Positions 1 to 15,456 of a stretch of DNA of 64,000 bases are shown piece by piece. The DNA comes from Epiperipatus broadwayi. Lineage: Eukaryota > Onychophora > Udeonychophora > Euonychophora > Peripatidae. Made by a program: the position numbers and the translations under genes. A model generated the notes under the pieces. It ran no database searches and was not told where the DNA came from. It saw only the letters and a program-made list of their open reading frames with translations. Every line of letters begins with the position of its first letter. Within the stretch, counting starts at the first letter, position 1. The stretch covers positions 1 to 64,000 of the forward strand of contig JAQFVV010006831.1 in NCBI GenBank assembly GCA_028023455.1, written 5' to 3'.

Positions 1-552
1 GTTAATTTTATGTAAAAAGATCTGTAGTTTAAACTGTTATATTTTTAATTTTTCTAAGTTAATTTCCTCCCCTTTTCAATCAATCTTTAAACTTTTATTT
101 TTAACGTTTCTAAACCAAACCCTCTTCCCCTTCTAACTAATTAATTGTAACTTTTTTTGATAAATGATGTTTATAAAAAAGTTCAAAACTCTTCAAACAT
201 TTATAGATTATTTTCTTTTAGCAAAGTGCATTTTGTTTAAACTAATAATAATAATAAAAACTCTTTAGAATTTTATAAATTTATTTATTTCAAACTAAAT
301 GTTTTTCTTTGTTTTTAATTCACTTATTTACAGACAACTTATTGATTTTATTACTTCTGTGTTATTTATGAAACCCTTATATTTTTGAATAATTGTAATC
401 GTAACTTACGTGGAGCACTCTCATAACTGGTACAATATATATATAAGGCACTTTGGATGATATAGATACATTTGTGACCTTTGGAGCAAATATCCCATGA
501 GTAAGTGAATGATACTAAATGAAGCAGGATAAAATGAGAGAGTTAATTAACC

Positions 553-980
553 CTAGTAAATATGGTTAAAATAGATGATAGCATAACTCTTATGATCATG
601 ACCCAGAGGTTCTGAAATATCAGGCTTGACCATACACAACCGAGGCAGTACTGAGTTACTAATGTAATAACAAATCCAGCAAGAAGGCATTGATGGGAAT
701 ATATTCATATCTGCAAAGTTAGATCCAAATTTTATAGAATAAATGGGTCATAGAATGAAGAAATGAGCATCTTCACATAACCCTAAATAACTCTCATTAA
801 CAGTCAAGAACAATACACTACACTGGTAACAAGATAAGAACAAGACCCTCTTGGTCTGAAAAATGAAAGGAATGTTCCCACAATTGCATGGAACTGATTC
901 AGGAGGAACCCATCAAATTAAATTTTCCAAAGCAGCGATATATGCCTGCTGAAGAAATGCAATAAAATAAACATGAAATT
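553..980 (-). pseudogene. Unrecognised decayed open frame
   Basis: One minus-strand frame stays open for about 140 codons except for two TGA codons (near 914 and 750), in DNA where a stop is expected every dozen or so codons. It reads QAYIAALENLI, WVPPESVPCNCGNIPF, LCEDAHFFIL, FPSMPSCWICYYISNSVLP. The base composition is more mixed than its surroundings. I do not recognise a family. It could be an old transposon or processed pseudogene piece, or chance. Confidence 0.3.
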
Positions 981-2271
981 AAGCAACCCACTAATGCTAA
1001 ATTTACATAAAATAATATATATTAGATTTTAAATTTAAATCTATGTAAGATAAAACATAAATGGTCATGTTATAAGTTTATATAATATGTGGACATCTAT
1101 TATAAAGACCTAATATATATATATATATATTGTACCTAACTGAAGTCTCAGTTCCAATAGGTGATCAAGGTTATCTTAGCTTAACCTTTTGTTTAAAATT
1201 TCGGATTTAAAAAAAAATCATGATGATAAAATGGAAATTAACTTAGTTAATGATTAAAATAGGATAATCTAAATATTTCAATAGTATTGGTTTGATAAGG
1301 GATGCTAGATAATGATTTGAATTAAAAGAAATATCAGAAATAGTTGGGAATCGATAAATAATATTAAATGTATTTTAAAATAACTACTGTATAATTCATT
1401 TTAATGTCTGAATTATAATAATTAGATATTGGAAATAAATATTTTAAATAATATTCAGTAATAAATTGAAAAATAATCTGTAAATTATTTTTTAAAATGG
1501 TATAATAATATTTATCAGATGTAGGTTAGTGTAGCGTTCCACTTACAAAAATTATTTTGAATTAAATATCCATTAACATTTTATTGTTGTAGTTTTAAAA
1601 ATAACTTTTAAATAATTAATGTACAATCATATCATGTATGTGAGAATATGTGTGCCTGCAAGAATGATATGTAAACATAAGAATAAAAAATGATTTCAAT
1701 ATTGATTAAAAAAATAAAACAAATGAATGAGTAGAATTATTAGAATAAAATATTATTAAAAATAATACATAGCGTTCGTTAATAATGAATTTTTGACTTT
1801 TCAGCTGGGAGTCATGTGGTATGATATAATAAGACTAATTATGTCAGTAAATTGATTTTACAGCTGAATTGTCAAGAATATTAGAATTTAAAAAAATAAT
1901 TTCATTGGTTTAAACCAAGGAATTGATCAAAAAGGGGGGGGGGTATAAAAGATTGTTAGATAAAACAGGGATTCAGGTGTCATTCAGGGGCTGATCTGAT
2001 TTTTAATTCTACAAGTAGTTGAATCCTAGAATTTCTATAATAAAAAGTTGTAAATTTATAAAACTATTATTTTAAAAGTAAAAGTATGATTTTTAAAATA
2101 ACTATATAAAATCGTCTTGTGGAAATGAAGTGCTGAATAAAAAAAAGGTAATCCGTTTTCTGATAATTAAATTACAATTGAAACATTAAAATTACAGTAA
2201 AATGTTTGAAGAAAATGCAGTGTCTCATATTTCATTTACTTTTGATCTATTCATTTTTCTTTAATTTAGAA

Positions 2272-2520
2272 GCCATTTAAGCTATTGTGCGCTTTTTTTT
2301 TACAAGTGTTAAATAATAAATGAGTACTTCCACTTCCAATACAAGATATAGTATTTAGGAAAGAATAAAATGAATCCACTTATTCAATCCAACCCAAATG
2401 CTTATATATGGGCAAATCTTAAGTACTGTAAGTGAAAGTGTGAGGATAGACTACTCACTTTAAACCACTGTTTACGATATCTGAATGAATGATGCTGACA
2501 AAATTATCTAAAATTTACTA
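2272..2520 (+). repeat. Direct extra copy of the 2.6-kb foldback arm
   Basis: The AGCCATTTAAGCTATTGTGC...CTGAATGAATGA sequence repeats the left arm at 2604-2812 in the same orientation. The locus therefore holds three copies arranged direct-direct-inverted. Confidence 0.85.
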
Positions 2521-2554
2521 GACATCACTCACAAATGAAACTTTAAACCTATGT

Positions 2555-3113
2555 AAATAAACATTTATTTTTAGCACTGTTTCTAATTGTAATAAATTTA
2601 ATCAGCCATTTAAGCTATTGTGCGCTTTTTTTACGAGTGTTAAATAATAAATGAGTACTTCCACTTCCACACAAGATATAGAAGAATAAAATGAATCCAC
2701 TTATTCAATCTAACCCAAATGCTTATATATGGGCAAATCTTAAGTACTGTAAGTGAAAGTGTGAGGATAGTTTACTCACTTTCAACTACTGTTTATGATA
2801 TCTGAATGAATGACGCCGACGAATTCTAGATAATTTCGTCGATGTCATTCATTCAGATATTGTAAACAGTGGTTTAAAGTGAGTAGTCTATCCTCACACT
2901 TTTACTTACAGTACTTAAGATTTGCCCATATATAAGCATTTGGGTTGGAAAGAATAAGTTGTTTCATTTTATTCTTTCCTAAATACTATATCTTGTGTTG
3001 GAAGTGGAAGTACTCATTTATTATTTAACACTCGTAAAAAAAGCACACAATAGCTTAAATGGCTGATTAAATTTATTACAATTAGAAACAGCGCTAAAAA
3101 TAAATGTTTATTT
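2555..3113. repeat. Foldback element, about 270-bp arms
   Basis: 2555-2823 pairs with 2833-3113 (outer ends AAATAAACATTTATTTTTAG). The arms differ by a few substitutions and one 20-bp indel (the TTAGGAAAGAATAAAATG segment). It has no ORF and may be a MITE or inverted duplication. Confidence 0.85.
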
Positions 3114-6100
3114 AGAAGTAAAACGTAAATCATTAAGTATTGTTATGGCTAAAGAATTTATTGGACTAAACTATAGTATATCTCCTATCAAATTAAAAAT
3201 ACAAGTGAAGAAGAAATTAAAAAAAAACATTCAAACATTTTAAAATATTAAAATGGAAATGCACCAGCGTCTTTATAAATTAAAATTGACGTTAAATTTA
3301 ATACTGCCTTCTTAATACATGATATATACATGTAAATATGCTCTTAACAGAATAATGTTTCTGAGGAAAATATGTATTTTAAAATACTAATTCTCGTTTA
3401 TGCCAGTAGTATGAAAAGAATTTGTTTGGAAGTAAAACTTTAAAAGAATTTAAAAATATTATTAATGAACTTGTCTCTGTCAAATACATAATGTTTTGTT
3501 ATAGTTGCCAGTACTTATAAGTAACTTTATGACCGTTGATCTTAGCTCATAAACCGAGGAATGTCTTAATTATAAAAGAAATCTACTCTTATGTTTAAAA
3601 AAAAAATAAAAGGAAATTTGTTTAAAAAAAAAATACATTTTGAAATATTAAGAAATGTTTTTAAAAAAAGGAGCTCTATTTTAAAAAAATGTGTTTATCT
3701 AAAGAACAGTGAAAGTTAACTAAAAATATATATTATAATTATTCCGCGTTTGAACCTAGGATTTTAAATATAAAAAAATGTACTTAGCTGAAGAATTTAT
3801 TTTTTTCAATGCCAGCTTATTATACTTATACTTATACTACTCAGCTGAAGAATTTATTTTCCAATGCCAACTTATGTTTATGCTTATGACATTTTATTAT
3901 TTTAATATTTAAAATTATCTTTAAAGATAAAAGAAAGTGAAAGTGTTTATATAAAGAACTACTGAATATTTTTGTTTTGGAAATCATTGCCATGTTTATA
4001 AATATTTGACTGAAGCTTCGAATCCGGATAGATGAATTGACCTGAATACATATTTTTAAACGGAAAAACCATTACGGAGCTAAAATATGAACTTAAGTTA
4101 ATGTATTATTATTATTTTTTTTATTGTTTGTTTTATTGGTTTTAAAAAAATGACACCATAAAAAAATATTTATGCTATATATTTTGTGTAACACTTTTAG
4201 CATAAATATACAGGTAAACTAGGGTTATAATTTTAAAATGTAATATGTCTATTAGAATGAGCAAATGTTTTGCTATTCTCAAGTGAATTTATTTTATTTA
4301 TTAAGCATTTCACAAGCTAGGTTCTGTTTAAAAAAAATTCATTTATAGAAAATTTAAATATCACAGTCTTAGTTTATTATAAATGGGATGTTTTACTCAG
4401 TTTTATTTTAAATTTACCAAAGAAGTTTATCAGAGAGTATCCATTCATTTGTTTTATGAATGTTATATTAATAATAACTACAAATATTTTTATATGCATC
4501 GAGAAGTAAATATTCTTGCATTTAATTTGCAATTTTAAAAGTCCACTAGTTAATATATATATATATTTTTTAAAATGTAATATTTTACTATGTGTGCATT
4601 GTGCCTTGCCTAGAATTTTATATGCATTTAATTTTAAAGTATTTCTCATAGTAGTCACTTGACAGTGTATTTTGTTGGTTCGAACATTGAATACGTTTTG
4701 TATTTTCAAACTTCTTAGGAATAACTTATTTAATTCAGGTGAAGTATATATCTTGCTATTAGTTAGTATTTATTAGCCTCATAGAGTTAGGCTTAGTTAA
4801 TAATTTTTGAATATGCTTATGGAGTAGATAAAATCCTCCATCCTTATTGTATTGTATTTCCATGATTTGATAGTGCTTGTCCCCAAAAGAGGGTTATTAT
4901 ATTGTATTTTTCAGTGATGATAATCACATTTATAAGCATTGAAAATCCCATGAGAGGATTGTGATTTCTTGGTGCGTTTTCCTATTCCCAGATGTACTGT
5001 AGAAGAGTTCCAGACATCTTAGTTTTTGCCTCGAAGTTAGGTATTTTTGAAAGCCACCATATTCTTTTCCAGCTCTGAGGAGCCTAGTATTTTTATATTT
5101 TTTGCCTATCATTCATGATGACTTAATGCTAATTCCACCACAGTAGGTGATGTTGCATTTGTTTTAGATTAGTGATGACAAGATATGCTTGTTTGAGGAA
5201 ATTTATTTCTTCAGGTAGTGGCAGCTAATTTATGGCTCATAGGTATATCAATGTTTGAATTGTGTTGCTATGATAGTTTTATCATGCACAAGCTAACCAA
5301 CAATAAGTTATATTTATTTTAAAGTATGTTAAATATGCATATGGTATAAGTGGCAATTCACACATACTAATTTAATATTTTCATCCAGAGTTTCGCCGCT
5401 GGATTTGTAAGTCTGTTACATTATTAACTTTAAAACATTGAGGGAATAATTTATGTGGACTAAATTTATTTAAAAGAGTATAACTGATCTCTGATGAATG
5501 AATGTCCCATACACTTAACTTAGTTTTATTTTAAGATTAGCTTAGTCTAATTTAAAAATATATCATTAGTTTAATATTAGTTATGTCAGTATAACTAGTT
5601 GTAGTTTTCAAAATATATGCTTTTCCAACTTAGCGTTTGTTAAGTTTAGGATTATAAAATTAAGTTAGGGTTTCAAATATAAACCTAGTTTTGTGTGTTA
5701 TTCTGATTACTAGATGACACCATAATGTTTTAAATTATTTTAATTTAAAAAAATAGTAGTGTGCTTATTAAATACAGACATTATAATTAAAGTTAAAGAT
5801 TGTAAAATCTCTAATTATTAAAAGAGATTAAAATTGAATAGCCTTAGCCTGTTATTAAGTATACTAATGTAAACTAAAGGAAATTGTTAAAAGTCAAAAT
5901 ACTTATATTAAATCCCAGTGCAATATTGGCAATGTTTGTATTCCATTACATTTGTAAGCATTTCTTATTGTTCTTAATAAACCAAATTATTATTATTTCA
6001 AAAGTTTTGTTTTGTTTGTTTTGCTTTTATATGAAAATATATTATTGTCTTGGGTTCCAAATTCACAAAATCTTAAGTTTCTAAAGTTTATTAAATCTTC

Positions 6101-7034
6101 AATTCAGAAGTTCCCAAGTATATCCTAAGTTAATTAAATATATTTGATATTGGCTTGAAAATTAGAAAGCTATGTTAAAGTAAGTGATTCTCATATTAAA
6201 TCACAATAATAGATAATTGCATTATAGCAGATACTTAGTTATATTTTTAGTTAAAAGTTTATTTTAAATTATCAGTATATCTTTCCAGACTAAAGGTTAT
6301 GCAATATCAGATTAAGAATATAAGTACTTAAGAAGAATATTTTTAATTATTGTTATTTTAAAAGCTGCACATTATCTTATATTCATTGCACATCATCTGT
6401 ATCATCTTAAATCTTGTATGTCTAAAGAATTTAATCCATCTGCATTTGAGGTCTTTAGTAGGTTGTCTGTGAGTATGGGAAAGGCATAAAAAGTACCCTT
6501 GCTCTTTTCTTTGCTCGAGTAATGTCTTGGATAATAGGCGATTATTGGATTAAATTTAAATTGATTCATTAAATTTGTGAATTAATATTTGTTTTGTACA
6601 TTATTTTAAGATTGCACCATAAGGTTGTTATTTTGTGATAAGCTAAGATATTACTTATTTGTTTATTAATCCCAGAAATTCTTTAATAGGCAACTTAACT
6701 TAAATTTTTAATTTTACACAAGAGTTTAGTTTTAGAAATCCCTGAGGTTATTTACTCTTGTTGTTTTATTGAATATAATTTAGTAAGAGAATCTTTCTAA
6801 TCAAAGTATCATTATTCTTATTCAGAGAGTGTATGATCTATTGGTAGGACTAATATGGTAAGCATTGATTAGTGATTTTAGATAATCTTTTGTATGGTTT
6901 AGTAGATTATTAATATGCTGTAGTAGTTATAGTTCATCAGTATTGGATTTGATCTTTGTTTGATTATACATCTCTGGATCATCATCTCTTTTCTTTAAAT
7001 TTATTGTAACCCCACTGAGCCAAGTCATTAAGAG

Positions 7035-7356
7035 TCTCTCATCCCATCTCATTTCATTTTCTATTCAACTCATTTTCATCATCTCTCTTTTACATTTCTT
7101 CTATCATCTCATCCATAACATCTAATCCTCTTCTATCATCCATATGATCTAATCCATTTCAAATCATTTCATCTCTTCTCTTCCTTTCATCTCTCTCCAC
7201 TACATATCATTTTCATCATCTCTCTTCTCTTTTCATTTCTTTTCATCTTTTCTTTTCTCTCTCATTTTCATTCTCTTCTTCTTTTCCTTTTCTTTTCATT
7301 TCACTTTCTCTCCTCCTTTCCCTTTTTCTCTCTCTCTTTTCTCCTTCTCTATTCTT
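7035..7356 (+). repeat. CT-rich (polypyrimidine) tract
   Basis: About 320 bases are almost free of G on this strand, with CATCTC/TTTTCAT-type units and CTCTCTCTC near the end, abutting GTTACA at 7360. Confidence 0.8.
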
Positions 7357-7377
7357 TCGGTTACAATATATATATAT

Positions 7378-8743
7378 TGTAACGTTTAATTATATACGTT
7401 GCAAATATATTGCCATTTGGTAAAAGCTAAAAAAATAAAAGTAAATTTAGATTTTTTTTGGACTAATTTTTTTTTTTAAAAAATAACGTACAATGAAAGT
7501 TAAATTATTCTTTCGTTTTTTTTTATGTAAGTAGAAATAAAAGTAGAATTGGAGAGAACAAAAGAATTCCAAAAGTAAAATAAAAAAAGATAAGAGAAAG
7601 TACAAATATTTTGGCTAATTAAAGATGGTCAAAAAACTTGATAAGAAAAGAGAACTTTATAACATAAATTTTATAAAGAATCTACAAGATTATGAACCAA
7701 AAAAATGCCATGATAATAGCATGCGCAGAAGTCTGAAAACTGGACCTCGGGTATAAAAAGGAGGGATTCAGTTGGAAGAAGGTCTTGTTCCATTAGACTC
7801 TCTAGTCAGTTCTGGATAACAATAATACATCCAGGATCGCCCTACACTGAAATAATTCGGCATGTTGGAGTGAACTGGAGCTTCTGCGAACATCATGCCT
7901 GAAGATGTACACCAGGAAAAGCCTTCATGACCGACTAGGAGAATAGACCACAAGATCAAATAATAACCAAAAGGCTGAGCTCATTCTACCCAAAAAACTA
8001 TGCATAGTTATCTACTACTGAATTCATAAAACTTACCGGTAAGTTATACTTCATTACTCCTGATTGTGACCAAATTAAACGTTTTCAAACAATTTCTAAA
8101 AGTATGTTTAAACAATCCCGATAGAGACATTAATTTTCTTGTACAAGAGAAATTCATTTTTTTAAGGAACTTTCCAGAAGAAATTTAGATATGAACAGTA
8201 ATTGTAAAATTGTTTTTTATTAATTGATTCACGTCTGAGTTGTGTTCTAATTTATTTGATAAGTAATTTATTTCAGATATTTTTTTAGTCTATTAGAATA
8301 AAAATATTTCTAATACCAATTTTTATTTGTGCGTTATTAATAATAATTATTATTTTTTATTGTTAGTCTAATGAGATTTAAAATGTAATTTACCTTTGCC
8401 AATATGTTTCAATAAGCCCAGGAATAATAATCTTAAAAACATAATTCTCGTTACGGTATGATGTAATACCGATTAGTTTAAAAATATATTTTCTTTTTAA
8501 TTTTCGAGATGCTATGTGATGGTTCAGTGAGTTCTTGCAGAACTCTGGCATCTTGCAAATAAATTAAAAGCTGATGTCATCGATAGCATAATTCTCAACA
8601 ATTACAAAGCTGAGTTGATCAGGAAATATAGCTATGTTTTTAATAGAAATCGAAATACAACTTTCTTCTTTTTGACATAGCTTGATCAACTCGCACGCAA
8701 TTTATATTAGCGTGTAGAGGCCTAACAAAATGGAAAATGTTAT
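7378..8743 (+). mobile_element. Putative solo LTR of a second family, TGTAACG...GTTATA
   Basis: It lies between two (TA)n tracts, starting TGTAACGTTTAATTATATAC and ending AAAATGTTATA (one change from GTTACA). A good core promoter sits inside: TATAAAAAG at 7752-7760 and, about 30-40 bases on, ATTAGACTCTCTAGTCAG. A TATA box in the middle of a TG...CA unit is the usual LTR layout. No second copy occurs in this window, so the call is tentative. Confidence 0.4.
7752..7760 (+). promoter_or_regulatory. TATA box of the putative LTR
   Basis: CGGGTATAAAAAGGAGGG lies in a locally GC-richer setting, consistent with an RNA polymerase II core promoter inside an LTR. Confidence 0.4.
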
Positions 8744-8760
8744 AATATATATATATATAT

Positions 8761-11295
<2,535 letters not shown>

Positions 11296-12354
11296 ATATA
11301 TATATATAATTTCATAAGAAAATTACTCCTGCTTAATTGGAGATCAACCCCATATGTCTTACCTGTAGAAGAAATATTATATATTAAACTGAATTGTATT
11401 AAAAAGTTTTATAGAATAAACTGTCACATCATATATTTCATTATTTGTAACATAAATGTTATAGAATTGAAAATAGCAGAGCTGCAGTATATATACATTG
11501 TAACCTTCTGGATAGGCACCAGAAATATTAATTGTAATTATATAGTAACAGCTGATTGCATCTTACCAAAAAAATGAAATAACCTGAAATGTTTTTTTTT
11601 ATTAATGACCTAAAACTATGTTTAAAAGCACTTGTAGATATAATTTGAAAGTTTTGATAAATTTAATATTTTTCTTTAATGAGTGATTAACAATAAAAAG
11701 GGGGGGTGGCTTGCCACAGGAATTGTCAATTTAGTTTAAGTAGATCCAAGTTTCTTTATTTGTCTGCAAAACAGTAATGATATTTGTTTAGATAATTTCC
11801 TGGTTTATTTGCTTTAATACTTCAGTCCACAGGGTAAATAGTGCAATATGTTTGACTCATCATCATAGAAACTTTAATTTCAGTTAGTGGTTTAGTACCT
11901 GTAGTACAGCATTTATGGATGTGCATGTATGCTTGTGCCATCATTCTACTTCATTTTCCATTCATGTACTTCATTAAACCACCAAATATCATGTCTCATA
12001 GCAAAATATTTAATTTCATAACCATAGCTTGGATAAACCAATTAAAACACAATTTAAATGAATTAATAAATCACTGGACCAGTGGATTGTCAATAGACAA
12101 ATACACTATTAAATATTTTATTTGCTAAAATAATTATTATTTTTTTGTTACTTTGGAAATGCAGAATATTTTATTCTTGATTTAATTTAATATTTTTTTA
12201 AAAGACAAAATGATTTTTTTCTTTCTTTCTTTTTCAAGAGAGAATTTTGTAACTAATTATTGCCAGTACAGTGGGAGGAGCAACCATTGTTCTAGAGTGA
12301 ACTTTTGAATGACCTTGGATTGGTAGAAGAACAAATGCTTGGGTAATAATCTGA

Positions 12355-12363
12355 TATAAAAAG
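12355..12363 (+). promoter_or_regulatory. TATA-box-like site
   Basis: GATATAAAAAGGGGAATAC lies in unusually mixed-composition DNA, followed after about 50 bases by a CT-rich initiator-like stretch. No gene follows it; it is possibly an old LTR promoter. Confidence 0.25.
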
Positions 12364-12618
12364 GGGAATACTTTTACAAAAAGTTGGCTTTTCTGATTTC
12401 AACAATTCTCTCTCCATAAAAGGTTTTTATTAGTACAATTTTGTTTCTACAAGTTAGTTCTCCCATAATTCAAGCTTAAAAAAACTTCTATTAATTTTCT
12501 GGATGAAAACAGCTCAGAAATTCTACTGAGAAAAATAAGAAAGTAATATGCAGACATAAAATGGTAGAAATAAGGTATATCTCCCTACTTCTAATTGGCT
12601 AATTTAAAATCATCATTT

Positions 12619-12825
12619 GAAATGCATGTGTGTGTGTCTATACTATAAATCTGCTTTGCCTAACATTTTAATTTTTAATATTAAAGAAATAATTGAAGTG
12701 TGTGTTTATATGTCACATCTACTTTGACTGAATTTTATCTCTAATATTAAGGAAACAATTGAAATGTATGCCTATATTATACATTTGATTTACCTTGATT
12801 TAATCTCTAACATTAAAGAAATAAC
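12619..12825 (+). repeat. Degenerate tandem repeat, three units of about 65-75 bp
   Basis: Each unit runs from GAA(A/G)TG(T/C)(A/G)TG through TTTAAT/TTTATCTCTAA and AATATTAA(A/G)GAAA to AATT. Confidence 0.6.
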
Positions 12826-13064
12826 TGGAATGGGTGAATTTTATTTTTATTCTGGAAAATTTATGTGAACTTTTTCATAAAATACTTCAGAGACTTTTTG
12901 TTGGTAATTTTTGCTAACTATAAAGGAATAAAGTTTAAATGGAAGGATGTGCATGGATAATTTATTATAATTTGCTTTATTATTATTATTATTATTGACA
13001 AAAATATATACCTAACCATTTGTATCTGGAAATAAGAAATGAAAATGCATGACATATGATTAAT

Positions 13065-13262
13065 GAATCATATAATAATCAATTGACAAAATATTTTATT
13101 ACTTTTACAATGCTTTATTATCCACCCATTCCTTCAGTTAACAGTTTCAATTGCCCCAGTGATTTTCTTCAGAACCTTATATCTCCTAATTTCACTATTA
13201 CAATCAAATTTTAATACAGCATTGTAAAAGTAATATAGTGTTTCATCAATTGATTATTATAT
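13065..13262. repeat. Small foldback, about 45-bp arms
   Basis: ATATAATAATCAATTGA and TACTTTTACAATGCT on the left recur in reverse complement on the right, around a spacer of about 110 bp. Confidence 0.6.
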
Positions 13263-14315
13263 GGAATATATTTGACAATGCAATAGGAAATAATAGATTA
13301 ATGAATCATTAACTTATCTTTAAATGTGATGATAAATGAATACATAGAAGAGCATGAAACTGGATATGAATTTCTTTTATTGTATTGTTCTCCTCATTTG
13401 CATTTAATTTTTTTTAAAGATATTATCAATAAACTTACATGAAATTAAATTAATGTTATGAACTGAGTGGTTATTTGCCTAGTGAATGACTTTTAAAAAT
13501 TTGGAACAGATGCTTAAACAAATTTAATGAATTAAATAATAAATTATTGCTCAACTATGCAGTAATAAATATTTTTCACCATAATGAAAATTTTCATATG
13601 TGATATTACCAGCGCTTTCATTAGCTATTGCTAAGAACTTTGAAATGCTTTTAAATTGGACCCAATTAATATTATTTATCTCCCTGCAGGAATTTTTAAG
13701 TGCTTATTCATATTTATGATTATACAAATGATCATCATCATTTTGTACATGACCAAGATATGACATCTACAAACTGTAAATGAACTTTTTGTTCCAGCTA
13801 AGAAAAAAGAGCTTTAATGATTATTTTGTTTGATAGATAGGTATATTAATTATTTGTCTTATGATTTTTTATTACTATTTAATTATTATCTTTCTCTTCA
13901 AGAATGTCTCACAAAAGTATAATATGGAGGAATATTATACTGGGTAATTAGTTGTTTTAATATTTTTATTATTATGTACTTGTATTTCTATACACATGTG
14001 GCAATAGAAATACCTGATTGCTATTTAGGAGTTAACAGCTCATTTTTGAAAAGGGGTAGTTGCATAAAATTTATTGTTTATCTTTTCATTTTTAAGAAGT
14101 TATAAGGTTTGTTTCATAATAATTATTTTACTCCAAATTTAAAGATTTGTTGTTCATCTCAGGCCAGACATTTTGTTTCAATTTATGGGCTAATTCCGAA
14201 TACACTAAAGAGTTATTTTGTCTTGCTTATTTAGTAATAACTATTACATTTCCAAGTTAAAATATTATACCTCATCAGAAATGACAGATTTATTATTTTT
14301 TATATAACTTATTAA

Positions 14316-15045
14316 CCCTTTTCCCGCGCTCGATGAGGCTCCTCGTCGACATCTGAAATCACTCTAACTCAGTTCGTTTTCATATGAAAAAATTCGTTAA
14401 ATACGTATTGAATTCGTTTTTAAAAGTTCTGTACGATGGTGACATCTTCGATTTATTTTAGAAGTAAAAAATAGAAAAAAGCATTTAAACCTAAACAAAG
14501 AAGGAACATTATTTGTGATTGGTTCTTGCATGTCTCAGAAAAAGACATTCTGATTGGTGGAAAGAACAAAGAAACTGCTGATCAAAGAAAATAAAAAAAG
14601 CTGAGATTTTCATTTGAATACGATTTAAATTATTATTAAATAATATTTATGGAAATTAAACATAATTTTCAGAGAGAATAATAAAAAACAAAATTATTTT
14701 GAAAACTATTGAAGATTTTAGTACAAATATTGAAGTTGTAATAAAAAGAAATATTTACTTTTCTATAACGTAAAAGTCGATCTTTTTGTTTACATTATAA
14801 CTTTTATGTTGCCGATATTGAATATCTTAGAATAAATAAATAGCAATTTATTTTTGAAAGAACTTTCGTTGTCTTCACAACCTTAAAAATTAATTATATA
14901 CTTTTTATAAATGTATCTGAGTTGAATTTAATATTATAGGTGAATATGTTTTAACAATAGGCTTTGTCTTCAGTTTGTGAGTTGGCCAATTAAAAGATTT
15001 GATTTTTATCTGATACAACCAATGATAAAATTAGCGGTTTAAGGG
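14316..15045. mobile_element. piggyBac-like MITE with TTAA duplication
   Basis: The element begins CCCTTTTCCCGCG and ends GCGGTTTAAGGG, with TTAA immediately outside both ends (14312-14315 and 15046-15049). CCC...GGG ends plus a TTAA duplication are the piggyBac hallmark. The inverted match is only about 12 bp with three differences. The 730-bp interior has no ORF. In such an AT-rich region TTAA alone is weak, so the call rests on the terminal match. Confidence 0.55.
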
Positions 15046-15318
15046 TTAATTAATGTCATTACACTGTTTCTTTATGAAATGTGATTTGAAATTGTTTATG
15101 AATTATTATGCTTATATACCTGTCTGCTATTTGATACAGTTATATAATGCTTAAATTGAAAGTAGAAATAATTTAATTTCCATCATTTTCAGATAATGAA
15201 ATTTGCCAAAAAAGGTGGAAAGGTTAAGGATTTATTTTAAAGTGAATTTATTATTTTTATGCTTAGATTGAAATGTATTCTGTGGCTATGCAGAAAGAAA
15301 TTGTTTATGTTATATATT

Positions 15319-15456
15319 GTATTGTCAGGGATTGAGAGAACTCTCCCTTAATTTATTTGAATATTTGTCATGAATGGATTATATATTGCATTGTCAGAGA
15401 TTGAGAGAGCTTTCCCTTATTTTGTTGAAATATTTGTCAGGAGTGGATTATACTTT
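15319..15456 (+). repeat. Two-copy tandem repeat, 69-bp unit
   Basis: ATTGTATTGTCAGGGATTGA...GTGGATTATA occurs twice in succession with several substitutions. Confidence 0.7.
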
